Assembly: GCA_030762175.1 (NCBI GenBank)
Contig: CM060831.1
Coordinates: 26,402,001-26,466,000, forward strand
Length of the DNA: 64,000 bases
Direction of reading: 5' to 3'
Source: Metallyticus violacea
Lineage: Eukaryota > Arthropoda > Insecta > Mantodea > Metallyticidae
Positions 11,650 to 24,060 of the stretch are shown piece after piece (the first letter of the stretch is position 1; the number at the start of each line of letters is the position of its first letter). The position numbers were made by a program, and so were the translations under genes. The notes beneath the pieces were generated by a model. The model was not told where the DNA came from. It was given only the letters and a program-made list of their open reading frames with translations, and made no database searches.

Positions 11650-11941
11650 GTTCCAAAGAAATGAACGAATAGTGTTTAACGCCCGTTTTTGCTACAGAGG
11701 CACCACAGGCGATGGACACTGTGATACATGAGATGAAATGGGAAAGGATTTATTTTAAATGAAACGTTCCAGGCCTAAGTTTAGGGTACCTCCCCGGAAT
11801 TTGCCATTTGTGAGGACTGAGGAAACCTGGGAAAAATCTCAGTCAGGGAGGACGGTCCTGGCGGGATTTGAACCCCAGACCTCCCGCTCACGAGTCCGCG
11901 ATTTAACGACCTCGGCCACCCGTGGCGGTTCCAAAGAAATG
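11650..11941 (-). mobile_element. SINE-B, full length with 14-bp target duplication
   Basis: A minus-strand SINE-B at 11664-11927: the tRNA-like head GGTGGCCGAGGTCGTTAAAT, B box GGTTC-like (GGGGTTCAAATCCC), a body with CCCAGGTTTCCTCAGTCC, and the tail AAAAACGGGCGTTAAACACT. It is flanked by perfect GTTCCAAAGAAATG repeats at 11650-11663 and 11928-11941, the signature of target-primed insertion. Confidence 0.92.
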
Positions 11942-12970
11942 GTATGTGATACAAGTAAATGGGCTTTATGTGTGGAATCAGCCCATTGAAATCTAAAACA
12001 GTATAATTACTGACCTGAGTAATAAATAACATAGTATTTCTTATTCGAACACCCAGAGTTGTAAAATACAGAATATTTGTAATTTTCTGCCCTACGAATA
12101 CAACATAACTTTGTTTTTAGGTAAAATATCATGAACAATAGTATACGCACACACCGAAGTTGTAAGAAGGAAATTAAAGGGTTGCAAAAGTTTTTATTTT
12201 GATCTCATCGAGGCTTAAGGGGAGAAGCTTGTAAATGGTTCGATCTACAGAAGTGATTTACTGTCACTTCGACTTAAATAACAGCATCCCACCATCCTTT
12301 CCTTACTATTGTGTCAAGAACTTTTTCTACGTTAATTTTTCTAATTCTCGAATCTTTAATGTTACGCAATCTTTATCCTTGTGCCCTCCACTGTTTTTAT
12401 TCCATGTAATAAAATTCTTAAACTAGTGAACTATATTTAGTTGTTTTGTTCTGCTTAAGATAAATTATTGTACTCCCTAACACAGAATTTAGAATGCAAT
12501 AATTTCCTTCAGTTAATTTTTTCTTATTGCCTTCCTAGATATAAGACTGTGACCTCTTCCGAGGCTAATGTACGATGCATTAAAATTGATTTGTGTTGGT
12601 CGCTACATCGTGTTCGAGGTTGTCTTGTATAAAATAATGCTAGCTTTGGGAATCTGTAGGGTGGCATTTTCTAACATGCTTTGGTAGGTACACATTTCAT
12701 TCACCCAACTGTGTTCGAATATCTTGGTTTTTAATTCTGTTCCGTCTAGTCCTTCCAACGAAGAATCTCATTTCATAAAATACATCTCTGCTGTTTTTTA
12801 AGCCCCTGTTTCTCTCCCATACTTCAAGACTGTTAGTAGAATAAAATTGTATAATATTTGTTTATTTCTATACTCCCCAAATATCTCTTAATTATGTCAT
12901 TTTATTTAGCGTGTTTTGCAGTATTAATTTCCAAATTAGCGTTCATATGTTAATGTTGAAGATGATTTGG
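11942..12970. other. Unassigned AT-rich interval
   Basis: No coding or repeat signal recognised. Confidence 0.45.
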
Positions 12971-13229
12971 TTTATTTACGGACGCTTTTTAACATCTCAG
13001 GTCATCAGCGTCCCATTCAATTCAGAGCGTGAAGCGGCCGACAAATTTTGCCCAGAGGCCTCTTCTTTTACATGACGTAAATCTACGACATGGGACCCAC
13101 GGCTTTACTTCCTTAGAAGTCATGCTTAGTATATTTACGTCCGAAAAAAACCATCAATCCCTACTGGGATTGAACCCGCGATCTTGGGTTTAGAAGACAA
13201 GCATGGTTATCACTACTTCCAGCACCGAC
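12971..13229 (-). mobile_element. SINE-A, near full length
   Basis: A minus-strand copy with the tail (AGGTCATCAGCGTCCCATTC on the plus strand), the body and the tRNA-like head (GGATTGAACCCGCGATCTTG on the plus strand). Part of the body near 13070-13130 is shortened. No clear target duplication was found. Confidence 0.85.
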
Positions 13230-13289
13230 ATTTATATGTGAAATACTTATATAATGTACCAGGTATGTGAACGATAGGACATGTTCTAT

Positions 13290-13405
13290 TACGAGAATGT
13301 TCAATAAAGAATTATCATAACTTTTATAACACACATTTATTCATCCTCATACTTTTGATGATCTTTCTCAAAGTAGTCCCCGTTGGATGCCAAACATTTA
13401 TTCTG
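13290..13405 (-). pseudogene. Mariner 3' end fragment
   Basis: The minus strand ends in NKCLASNGDYFEKDHQKYED and a stop, typical of the C-terminus of mariner transposases. The plus strand ACGAGAATGTTCAATAAAG at about 13291-13309 resembles a mariner terminal repeat; the relic at 58461 starts with a similar AAGGGATGTTCAATTAAAAG. The rest of the element is absent. Confidence 0.55.
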
Positions 13406-13429
13406 AAAGAAAGAAATATTACATATAAG

Positions 13430-13490
13430 GATAAAGAATCGAACCGATGACTTTCACATCATTCGCTCTAACCTACTGGGCTAATAGGGA
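13430..13490 (-). repeat. tRNA-like fragment
   Basis: The minus strand reads TAGCCCAGTAGGTTAGAGCG (A-box like), then CATCGGTTCGATTC (B-box like) 20 nt later. The anticodon and variable regions are too short for a working tRNA. It is probably a SINE head or tRNA pseudogene. Confidence 0.4.
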
Positions 13491-16400
13491 GGGGCTTCAT
13501 GCTCGATGTGGAAATTGTGGTCTAAGTAATTGCTACCACTAAAACTGCCAGCTACAGATGCCTTCAGCTTGTAAGTATGAGTAAAGGTATTTGTTTTTCA
13601 TAACGGCCTCCGTCATCACTTTCAACAATGTCGCTTGGTGCAGCCGGTGTAATAGTATAGGTGCGCCAACATTTAAATTTAATTTAGGAAATTAAATTTT
13701 AGGGAATACTCTATTCCTCACTTTCTCTTTCGCTCTCTCGTTCTGATAATTGTGTACATTGCACAGCACAAATAATCAAAATAAAACTTTCTCAAACAGG
13801 GTGTAATTTTTGAAGTGTCAATAGTAGTGTTATTGTCAGTATTAATGCCTAGGTTCACACTTATCAGTTTGGTAAGGTAAAAAAGAAGAATGGCCTTAAG
13901 GATGTTTATTTAGACACCTTAACATCATTTCAGTGTATAAATTGAGATTATAGTTTATGGTCATTGAACAATAATGTCATTACATACCCTGTGTAGTCGT
14001 CGAAGTTGCGACAATGCAAGTTGTGGCGGCGATGGATTGTTGTCACAATGTTACAATACCAACCTCTGAAAATAATAATAAAACAAGTTCATAAGCAATC
14101 GCGTATAATTTATATATTTTTTAAACCTTTTTTATTTACATGGGTTTACTTTTTAAATATAAGTTTATAAATACGGGGAGCAGAAACAATTGGGGTATCC
14201 CTTGGTTGCGTACGCATAGGCAAATTTTATATTTACGCTAAACTTTTTCACTTTCTATATCTTGGATTTTGCGGTACGCCTCAATTTGGAAATCTACGGT
14301 AAATGTTTTAATATTCCTATATAAACATTTTGTGGTGTTGAATTAATCTTTCTGAATTCTTCATTTTCCGTGTACTTATTTACATTTGAGTATGATTCAA
14401 AGAGCCATGTGAAAAGTTTGATTGTGACAACTTAGTGGCGGATCATTGACAATACAAACCTAAGATCTGTGGTTCGAGTTCAGACCGTGACCTCAAAATG
14501 TTTCTTCTTATTCACTTTCTAACTTTCTAAAATTATGTTGTTCAGTGTTGAAAGCTAGTGACATTAAACTGAATCTCTCTTATTTTTTTAAAATACTAAA
14601 TATATTCAAATGAATAGCTGTAAATGTCACCACACTTTTCCCGTAGTGAACTGAATGCCCTTCAACAGTTGATCGTTATGTTGACGTAAAAAAACACAAG
14701 AGCTAGTTTTTAAGAGAACTACAGTATGGATGCGGAGATAGTTCAATATACATTAGAGGAAGATAAAAACTTGCGTCTAATTACAGGTAGAATTTCCAGT
14801 CATTTCATAATCATAAATTATCCACACTGTGGCAGGCCAGAGGTTGACCAGTGCATTATAGGCTAGAAAAAAATTTCAGGGACAATAACGGTGCTTTTTA
14901 AACGCAGGTCTATTTGTGTTTAGATGTACAGCTGAGTATTAGTAACATGTCCTTCTTGTTCTTTGTTCCTCTTACTTCGGCAGCTTCTTGTTTTCAATCG
15001 TCGCTATCCAGAATCTAGCATCATTTGTTTGTGGAAATCAGATAGATGTCAAGTATTGGCAAATTTCGGAGAGGAAGAAGGAACGTGTATTTAAAAACTT
15101 TAAGTAAATAATATATTGTTAACTGTGAAATCTAAGAAAATAATATATATATATATATAAATTAACAGTAATAATAAAACAGATAAGGATAAAACACTGA
15201 GAAAAAGTCACACTTGAAATTGCAAAATATCTACTTTTATTATTACTGTTAATGTTACATGTTAATAGTGTTACTTTATTTTTATTTTTCATTTATATTA
15301 TGTATATAATTATTTTAATTTCTCGTTTGAGGAGATAAAAATGTAATAAAATGTTCATTATGAATGTTAATTACCTTTCAAATGGACCTATAGTTCGTAA
15401 GCATGAAAATATAACAGAAAAGCATTCATAAAAACTATTTTATATTTTGACATTTTTAGTTAAACCTAAGTTTATATTTATATGAAAAACTGCTAATTAC
15501 GAATTCGTTAAACTGCAGTATGCAAATTTAATTTAGATATAGGTAGGCATCTCCTTTTAGCTTAATTTTCTTATAAATATCTTCTTACTTTCTTCACGTT
15601 CCTATCATAGAAAGATATCTATTAGATGTATTTTTTTCGACAACAAAACTCAAATTTTCATTATATATACAGTGAAATGTGGGTTGTGTGTGTGTTAGAG
15701 CATGGTGTGGCATATGGGAGAGTTAATGACGGAAAGTATATATTAATAAAGGGGCAACAATGTGCTCAGATAAAACATTGTCGAAGTGATTATTGTAACA
15801 GTAAAGTATTCTTGAAGTAAATTGTGAGCTAATTCCATGCTGTATGGCGTGTGTGAAACAGAAAAAGCCAAGCTCCAAGCGCACGTTCATGTTTGGAGGT
15901 TTTGGTATGGAAAGGGGTCAGTCTATCAAGAAACATGCAAGAGTAACCCCACTCCCTGGCCATCGTTACAGCGTCCTGCAAGTAACATTTAAAATCGTAA
16001 TAAGAATGTTATAGAGGATATACAAGATTGCAGTAACAGCAGCTGAACTGAACTATCAGTTCGTTGTGCATTATTTGTGTTCCTCGTCCTTTATGTAGAT
16101 TTTAACTCAAGATGCTCGGAATTTTTAGGAATTAAAATCAGGAGCATGCCCTTAGTGTCCAACCTCGTGAAAAGAATTGTGTAAAAACGAGGGTTCTACC
16201 GGAGTTTGTGACAATATAAATGATTTTAAACATAGCGTTTTCTTATTCAGTTATTATTTAAAGAATCCAATAACTGTTCATCTTTAATTCAATTTTTTCA
16301 GAAAATTAATTTTTTTATTAACATTCATGTTCCCGTTTCTCAGAAACTATTCATACCAGGAAGGTGAAAATGTTAACCAGCAATTATATCGCGAGTCTAT

Positions 16401-17124
16401 AGCATAATGGCATATTTTAAGTCTAAAACTCAAGATTTTTAACATAGTGGAATAAAACTTTTTGAAAAATGTATAACATTGAACAAGAAATTATTTATAA
16501 AATGTGTGTAATCAGATTTCTTAAGAAAGTGCAAAACGGTGGAGAAACCATCACACGATTATCATACATTTCATTAAAACAGGACACATAGTTTTAAAGA
16601 AAAAGGTATATTTAACATTGCGAAAATAGTGTACAGCAGCACCCCTCCTTAAGAGTACTTCCAATTTCTTTTCTACTTTTCAGTTTAATAAGGATCATTA
16701 TTTAATTAAATGGATAATTTGGGAAATATGCCTTTCAGGAATTAGGTGCATATGCTTCTAGTGATGAATTACCTTATGTCACTTAATTCTACAGGAAGTT
16801 TCGACACGATATTTGATATGGCATCTTATTTGTGTTAATTTTCTCTGCAATACATCAGAGATGGTCATCCATATATTCAGTAACCAAGGGTTACTGACCG
16901 TCGGCCTTCGGAATCGTAATCTAATGCAGTCAACAACTATTGACTGTCGAACATAGATAACGATGCAATTCATCTTAGTCACAAATCGCTCCTGAATCGA
17001 TCATATATTCAAGGCTAGCAAATAAAAAACTGTCCTCTAGGCATTTTTATTCTGATGCCAACTCTAGTAAACAGATGTACACCTTATTACATCGACTTTC
17101 GTATGCAGAAATCTTCCACTAGAT
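13491..17124. other. Unassigned 3.6-kb AT-rich interval
   Basis: Mostly featureless. A tRNA-like stretch at 14433-14492 (with GTGGTTCGAGTTCAGACC, B-box like) may be another SINE head. The 15626-15820 frame is unrecognised. No gene is supported. Confidence 0.45.
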
Positions 17125-17360
17125 CAACGGTTCTCCAACTTTCCTTGACCGTGGAACCCCTTTAAAGCCATCGTTCTGTCGCCGACCCCTAAGGCATAAC
17201 CCAAAGTTTAATATTCTAAATTTGCATGTTATAAGTTACAATAGTAATACTCATAAGAATAATATTTCATTCAAAAGTATATAAAACGCTAAAACAATAA
17301 CTATAGGACAGCACAACATCCCTCGTAAATTTTAATTCTTCAGTAAGATTTATTGTTGAT

Positions 17361-17641
17361 TTGTTTTATTTGCGGGCGCTCTTTAACATCTCAGGTCATC
17401 AGGTCATCAGCGTTCCATTAAACGTCCGGTAAATTTTGCTCACAGGTCTCTTCTTTCAGGGTTGAGATTCTTTTACATGCCGTAAATGTACGACATGGGA
17501 CCCACAGCTTTACTTCCCCTCCGAAGGAAGCCATACTTAGGATTTTTACGCCCGAAAAATTCATTGACCCTGGCCGGGATTGAACCCGCGATCTTGGGTT
17601 TAGAAGGCAAGTATGATTACCATTAGACCACCAGGACGGAC
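17361..17641 (-). mobile_element. SINE-A nested in the hAT relic
   Basis: A full-length minus-strand SINE-A with head (GGTCTAATGG-like A box and GATTGAACCCGCGATC on the plus strand). The tail holds a local duplication, AGGTCATCAGGTCATCAGC, at about 17391-17409. It splits the hAT element. Confidence 0.88.
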
Positions 17642-17854
17642 TTAAATAAGATGCTGATACATTTCGCTTACAAGCCGAGATATATCCGGTTTAATAGGAG
17701 GCATTTGTATTCTGAGTTCTGATCTACGTTTTCCGAACGGTTTATACTTTTTTATTAAATAAATAAGCACAGAGAATGCTTTTTCAAACAAGTTTTTGCG
17801 AAAGACGTCAATATTTTTATGGTCTACTTGGATAGTTCGGAAAAATCTGGGCAT
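17642..17854 (-). pseudogene. hAT transposase C-terminal fragment (ZBED-like)
   Basis: The 70-residue minus-strand frame ends with SELRIQMPPIKPDISRLVSE and a stop eight residues further on. This resembles the extreme C-terminus of hAT transposases of the ZBED/FAM200 type (LR-L---PDI--L---KQ-H as the usual landmark). The N-terminal half of the frame, FFRTIQVDHKNIDVFRKNLF, has no match that I recall. There is no dimerisation core, so it is non-functional. Confidence 0.5.
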
Positions 17855-18130
17855 AGCCTGCCGAAAGGTGCATGCTGTTGCTAGAGAAACTATGACTATG
17901 TGTGTTTCTGTCTCATTATCAGCTCACCTATTTGAAAGTTCCCTCCGGAACAAACATCGCCTTCAAGTTTATTCTAATTTATTTAACCTGAATAAAAAGA
18001 CGTCGAAATTTTGTACCATTTTTTCTTCTTTCTCGTAATTCATTGGTTGTATTTATATATTCAATAATAAATGCTATTAGTAATACTCTCCGGGGGTCCG
18101 CGGGCCACGGTTTGAAATTCGTTGTGCTAG

Positions 18131-21100
18131 AGCATTTTGTAGGAGTCAGAATTAGAATTTTTCAGCATTTAAAACTATTAAGACATCTAAAAGTCTGAAA
18201 TATGACAAAAACAATTGGTGCCAAGGAGTCGTTCTACTTGCCAGGAAACCGGAAATATTCGTTATTCCATATCCAGTTCATTTTCATTAGTTCATATAAT
18301 TTTAAAGCACAAATCTCTGTATTTAAGCTAGGACGTTATTTTCTTTACGACTATATTATTTTACTTACTCACTGCTAACAGTTTTAAAAATGTTGAACAT
18401 CAGTAGATCATTGAATGCATCATTATACTCGTCTTGTACTCACATGTTTAGTTATATCTATATTTCACTTTCGTCTTTCCTAACTTTGCTGTACTTTCTG
18501 GAATCGTAACGAAGGAGTGACCTGTTTTGGAAGCGTTCGTCTATTGGCTGATATACCTTCCCTGTCAACGAACAGGTAAGGCAGTAAATCTTTCCATGCA
18601 TCCAGCTAGATCAGATTCTTCCTAACTTTCTTCCCAAGTAGACGCAGTCAAGACTTTGAAGGATATATTTGGCTTTCGTAATTAAAAATTTAGAGAGCGT
18701 CTTGGCGGGATATCCACTTAGGTATTAACATGCAAATGCAGTGTGATATATAATATTTATTTTATTTATTTATTTATTTTGGATTTTGGTGGTTTTTCTT
18801 AATACAAGGTTTTCTCTTTTAGGCAATTTTAGTCATGTTTGTCAGGAGTTTTCGAGGGCATTATATTGTATATCTAAAGTAAACTTGCTTTGGTAAAGAA
18901 ATGCATAGCCATATTTTATAATCAGTTTTATTATTTTCTTCTTTGGTGTTGAAGGCAAGTTGTATGTTAATTTAATTGTCGTTTTAGCCAAACTCTAATG
19001 TAACCTCATCGTTAAATTGGTCAAAGTCTCTACAATTAGTTGTAGAGGCCTTTGTTTGAAATCCTTTAATCACTGTTTTGGGGTATTTTAATGATTTAAT
19101 GAAGTGTGCTTATTCTGATTTTGTCAAGCTATATCTATTGTCAGCTTTCCAAGTTACCTCTCACGGTTTTATTTCGTACGTTCCCAGTGAAACTTGCTAA
19201 CACCAACGGGAGGACGTTGTAAAACAATTAAGGGGGAAAAATTATCGAAAAGTGAAATAAATCATATCAGAGAAAAGGTTGAAAAAGCGTAACACCAAAT
19301 TGGATTTTGAGTAATAGCACAAATTATTCTTATTATTTTTATTAGTCTTTCAGGGTCTGTGGCGCAAAGAAAGGAATTTATTAATTTCTATTACTTAACA
19401 ATTTTGGGAACAGAAGTTGCTCTACTTGTGTTGAGTACACAACAGTAAACACAAATGTAATGGCAGTTTTTTCTAGGCCACAAGAGCTCACGGGCTGTGC
19501 CTCACAGACATGGAGTTGCTAGGCAATCCAGTCTTTTTTTAATAGTGTTTAACGCCCGTTTTTATTGCTGAAGCATCACAGGCAGAACCCGCTCTAGTTT
19601 TTGCCCAGGGATCTCTGTAAGAAAAACGTATTAGTCACTTCCAGTAGTCGAACGTGCGGCCGTCCCGTTATAATAACTCATTCTGCTTCTGTTGCGGTTT
19701 TCTTTTTATTGAACTTCCTCTCGTAAATGTTTTTTTTTTATCTCTATTTCTTTTTTTGTGAGAGACTGTTCACTTGCTCCACTTTCGCACCTGGTTCTTT
19801 GCTCAGCGTGTTTAATTTGCTGTTCTGCATCGGTTTCGGTGCAAGAGAATCGCAAGGTAGCCCACTTTCCATAATTTTCAGTACGTACCTTTGTGTCAAC
19901 GGTCTCTTAGGGCAATTCATATGAAATTCAACACAAAGAAACCATACAAATTAGTAGTACCAAGAAAAATAATTGCTTTTGCCATGTTCTGGAAACCAGA
20001 GAACTCAGGTCACGGACCGGGACAGGGATCTTAATTTGGATATATAAAAGTTTTTTCTCTGATAGTTTAAAGAGGTGAAGTTGAGCATTGTTCTACTGCA
20101 AGAGAACTCGCTTTAGGCCAAACATCTCTGATCCCAAATTGCATAAATTCTTTCTAGTAGGTGATAGTAGAGCAGCTTCAATATTGCCTATTTACATTTC
20201 AGACAACAATTGTAATAGGTCAACAAAGATTGCCTCTGAGGTCTCAGAATTAGGAAGTATACACAGTTTCCATACAGCTGAAATTTCTCTTGAAAAATTC
20301 ACCATGTGTGGGATCAAGTGACAAATTGATGACAGATATTCGTTCAGCACTCATTTTGAGTTTGTTCCGATGTCAGATCTGCATCCTCTGTGCCTATATG
20401 AGTCCTATGGTTAATTTTTATAAATTGTTTCAGTACCTATTGGTTCTCGAAGTTCCATATCTTAAGCCTAAGAAAGACTCAAAACTGGAATTTTAATCTC
20501 CATGTTTATGAGTCAATAATGAACAAATATTGCAACACGCTTGTGATTAATGATGGAAAAACGTGCTGGAAACTTCTGTTGGAAATAACAGCTGCAACAT
20601 TTGCACATTTCCTGAACAATTTTATTTGCAACGCTCGCTATATCTCAGTAATAAATGACTGCACTTTTAGAGTTGGATGCTTCAAGTGCCTTCTACACCG
20701 AGACAGGACGGTTAATCATTTTTAACTCAACTTAAAATGCATTGACATTCTAGCTGAAATCATTGACTAACGTTCTTTTTACGGGATTCTTCTAGTAAGT
20801 ACATTTTTTTTCAGTGTCATTTAGGGAACGTTTTAGCCATGCTCATTCCCGGATAGTTAATAACGAGTACATAAACTTAATAAAACATTTACTTTGGCAG
20901 CTTTCCTAATTTATTTGTTTCTTCGCACTTTCTAGGTGTTTTATAATAATTTAGATTGTGATATAAAACTATTAAAATACTGCACTTTATTCAAGAAACT
21001 TGTCTGCTCGTGCGATGTTTTAGGGTCTCAATTACTAGGCGTATTTCAACCCACGGGGCCGTACTTCAAAACGTAACTCTTACCTCTCCTTTATCGTGTT

Positions 21101-21636
21101 CTTGGACTGTTTTTTTCCAACCTGTTCCTAGCCGGTCGTAAGTCAGTATACATTCATTTGTGAAGATGGCTAGATGTTGACTGTAAAGCAATGGTCTCAA
21201 ACGAGCTAGATACGGATCAAACTTGTTCACTAGTGTTTCTTCCTACTAGAGCTAGCAATAGAGAGGCGGAGAAAGGAGGAATTCGTGTATTTTCGGTTAT
21301 GTTACTAGCTGCTAACCGCTTCATTTGATTTGTTACACATAAGTATTGTGCGGTTCTTTTATAATTATTCAACTGTAGTATGGTATTGTCTTATATACAT
21401 AAGTAATAAGTCCAGACCGGAACATAGATCGACTGACCCTGCTTATTACGTATGCGTATTTCATGACATTTAGTATACTCATGTCATTTTGCTATTTTCG
21501 TGTAAATCACATGCGGAACTCCCCTCTTCTATCGGTTACGTTACTCGCTACTATTCAATTTTTAAGTTCGACAGATTTGACTTGAGCAGCCTACTCTAAA
21601 ACAATTCATTTTTATTTATAAAGATAGTTTTAAATA
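18131..21636. other. Unassigned 3.5-kb AT-rich interval
   Basis: It holds one short SINE-B tail (19541-19582) and otherwise nothing recognised. Frames at 19727-19924 and 20088-20725 are open but carry no motif that I know. Confidence 0.45.
19541..19582 (-). mobile_element. SINE-B 3' tail fragment
   Basis: TAGTGTTTAACGCCCGTTTT on the plus strand is the reverse complement of the SINE-B tail, followed by a degraded GCTGAAGCATCACAGGC. Only the 3' end is present. Confidence 0.7.
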
Positions 21637-21965
21637 TGAACCAACCAATAGCATGCTTGCGGAATTTGTTCAGAATTTTATCGGTCGATTGACTCTTTCC
21701 AGATCTGCAATTCACGATAGTATGCACAAATTTGAAACTAATGTTTTAGTATAAAACAAATAAATTCCAGGACAATGTACAGTGTTAAAGGGAAAAGGGT
21801 CAAAGCTGACGCAACTCTTGAATATTCGCCAACAAAACCACTCCAGAAATTAGCACACCAAGTTGGGTTTCGGAATGCAAAGCAGAATATTAGAATTATA
21901 TCAGAAATGTTGCGGTGACCGAACTCAATTGTGTTAGCAGAGGAAGGACGACAATTTAGCATCTT
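21637..21965 (+). pseudogene. Internally deleted transposase relic (DUF4817 type)
   Basis: MLAEFVQNFIGRLTLSRSAI and HDSMHKFE align residue by residue with FRAEFRLQFTGQLSTSRNVV and HDIANKF of the relic at 1640-2700, and PLQKLAHQVGF with PKLAQVGIS. About 60 nt later the frame reads VTELN and RGRTTI-HLL, the family C-terminus. The entire DDE core between them is gone. Stops are present. Confidence 0.65.
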
Positions 21966-23210
21966 CTTTCAGTTTCAGTTTCAGTTTTATACCCATATAC
22001 ATGTATTGATAAACGGAGTTGAAGTACGGGCATCGATGACTGCCACATGCTAGTATGTTAGCCGAGCGGAAACCTTGAACAGACAAGGTTTATAACTAAA
22101 GCTGGCAAACCTAAATATCTGCTCTAATTACAACGCCTTTATGTGCTAATTAAAAAACAAAAAACCGAAGAATTACAACTAAGAAACGAGCTTTCCTGTG
22201 TTTTAAATTAGAAACCTAATAGTCGTGAAAATGATTTAAAGGGAGATAGAAATAGGGAACACAAAATTTCCCTGAACTTGGAGATCTGGACCGTAAGGGG
22301 GATGCTATTCTTGTCAGGTGGAGCCTTAAAGAGCTTCGTCTAGCTCTTTGAAGGGTATTGTTCTGTATTAATGATTCAATGTGTTTTACTGAGGGTCTGT
22401 TGAGGCTTACTGTTTAGTTTCTAATTTACATCCGTGCACCCAATTGTGTTTGTGTGGTATGTTGTTGCAATAATCTGCTTTTTGCAGCAGTTATGTGAAT
22501 TAAGTTTTGAGACAAAAATGGGAAACATTGCTTTAGTGTACCGTTGTAATGTTACGGAAGACGTGGGTAAGACGCGCCGTTACTTTGAACGATGGAGTTA
22601 GCGAACGCCTCCAGAGCACTTGCTGGGACCTGTTACCAAGTGGCCAAGTGCCCATGAACTCCCGCACCAGTAGCACGTCATGTCCACCGGGGGGCAGGAG
22701 GGTAGATAATGATGATGTTACGTCATCAGAACAGGTACATTCACCAGCTACCACGAGAGAGGAGGCTTTGCGTTATCGTTCGACATCTGCTGAACCTGCT
22801 TGCCCGGAGAGTGCAGATTCGTAACTTATGTGGATCAAGCGTTCTGGTTGAGGTTTACACATCTCAAGAAGTGAAATGGCACGCTGTTTCTGAGCAGCTC
22901 TCGTTATGTGCATATCAGTAAATAATATTAATATTACAGATATACGAGTACAAAGCATATGACGATGTTATAAGGTCTGCCCTGTTACTGTAGTTCTGGG
23001 CACTTTCAGTTACTAATGCTCATTGCTCACGAGCTATTTCTTTAAACCTCAATCTTTTAGCTTGCAATTTCCTCATATCGTCTTCCACGTGCTTCTGGAA
23101 TTTCCTTTCCTCCCAGTTTGTCTTCAAAAATCTCTTTCGGTTCATCTAAGGCGAAACCTTCGAATATGCAGGCGCAAGACCATAAAAGAGGCCATAAACT
23201 TGTTTTGAAT
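21966..23210. other. Unassigned interval
   Basis: A three-unit TTCAGT repeat lies at 21967-21985. A less AT-rich patch at 22540-22830 has overlapping open frames on both strands but no known domain. Confidence 0.4.
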
Positions 23211-23214
23211 GTAC

Positions 23215-24060
23215 AGGATAATCCGTTTGGACATGAAAAATATCAACTGTTATAATAAGAGTTAATATGATAATAGACATTTCTTGCTGGTAATATTTTG
23301 CTTAAATATGGGAGTTTCCATATATAGCAAGAATGAAAATCTATGCATAGTGACAAATGAAAACTGTAGATGATTGAAATGGATACTACAAATAAATAAC
23401 GAGCAAAACGAGTTCTTGGTATGCTAAGTTTGAGAGTGTTAAACAAAGAGAATTTCGAGGTGAGTATGGTGTGCGTAATGTACCTAAATACGTGGTTGAA
23501 AGATCAAGTTCTAAAGTTCACGTATGGTATGGAGTGAACCGCAATAAAATGAATGGACTATTCTCCTTTGCAGAAAAGACAATATGCTATGGATCTTATT
23601 TGGATATGTTGCAGTTGTTTCTATTGCCAAAATTTCAGGAAGAGAACAATATGAATATTGTATTTCAACAAGATAGTGCACTCCCTCACTGGACATGGAA
23701 TGTTCGTCATTTTCTAAATATCGTTTTCAATTGTATATGATATGGTCACGACTGATCAATTTCTTAGATCCCCAAACTCTCAACGTCTAATCCTTTCTGA
23801 CTTCTTCGTGTGGGGCTTTGTTTAAAGACACAGTCTATTCATAGAATTCAGGAACATTGGTTATCTGAAATGAAAAACCCTCAAATGTTACAACAGACAT
23901 GGGTTGAATTGCACCCGTTATAAGTTATATATAGTGCTCAGTGGGAGTCATATAGTATTGTAAGAAATCTCCCATCTTTCAATGTTGTATACACCTAGTT
24001 TCAAAATATAAAGTTCAGTAGTAAATGTTTTCATTTCATCCATATCCAAACGGATCATCC
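23215..24060 (+). mobile_element. Short mariner-like element with terminal inverted repeats
   Basis: The left terminus GGATAATCCGTTTGGACATG (23217-23236) is repeated inverted at the right terminus (reverse complement GGATGATCCGTTTGGATATG, 24041-24060), 18 of 20 positions identical. TA lies next to each end. At 846 bp it is shorter than a complete mariner (about 1.3 kb), so part of the transposase has been lost. The transposase relic lies inside on the plus strand. Confidence 0.8.
23440..23960 (+). pseudogene. Transposase relic inside the 846-bp element
   Basis: The best block is 23471-23740: YVVERSSSKVHVWYGVNRNK, then FSFAEKTICYGSYLDMLQLF, then FQQDSALPHW (second catalytic Asp). This fits the DDE core of DUF4817-associated transposases (VHVWCG, EKTVTG-SYLDML, QQDGAPPH as landmarks). 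A weak C-terminal block, near TPQMLQQTWVEL in shifted frames, lies at about 23880-23920. The N-terminal DNA-binding part and third Asp region are missing or scrambled. Confidence 0.75.

Larger units (their letters stand above)
17126..18130 (-). mobile_element. hAT-like transposon relic, split by a SINE-A
   Basis: The left end (CAACGGTTCTCCAACTTTCC, then GTGGAACCCCTTTAAAG) and the reverse complement of the right end (CACAACGAATTTCAAACCGT, then GGCCCGCGGACCCC) have the form of hAT termini. Target duplications are not clean. A hAT transposase C-terminus lies inside on the minus strand (17642-17854), and a SINE-A interrupts the left part. The rest of the transposase is missing, so this is a deletion derivative. 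Confidence 0.55.

Noticed and set aside
22540..22830. Less AT-rich patch with open frames on both strands
   Set aside because: No domain or transposase motif found on either strand; composition alone is not evidence of a gene.
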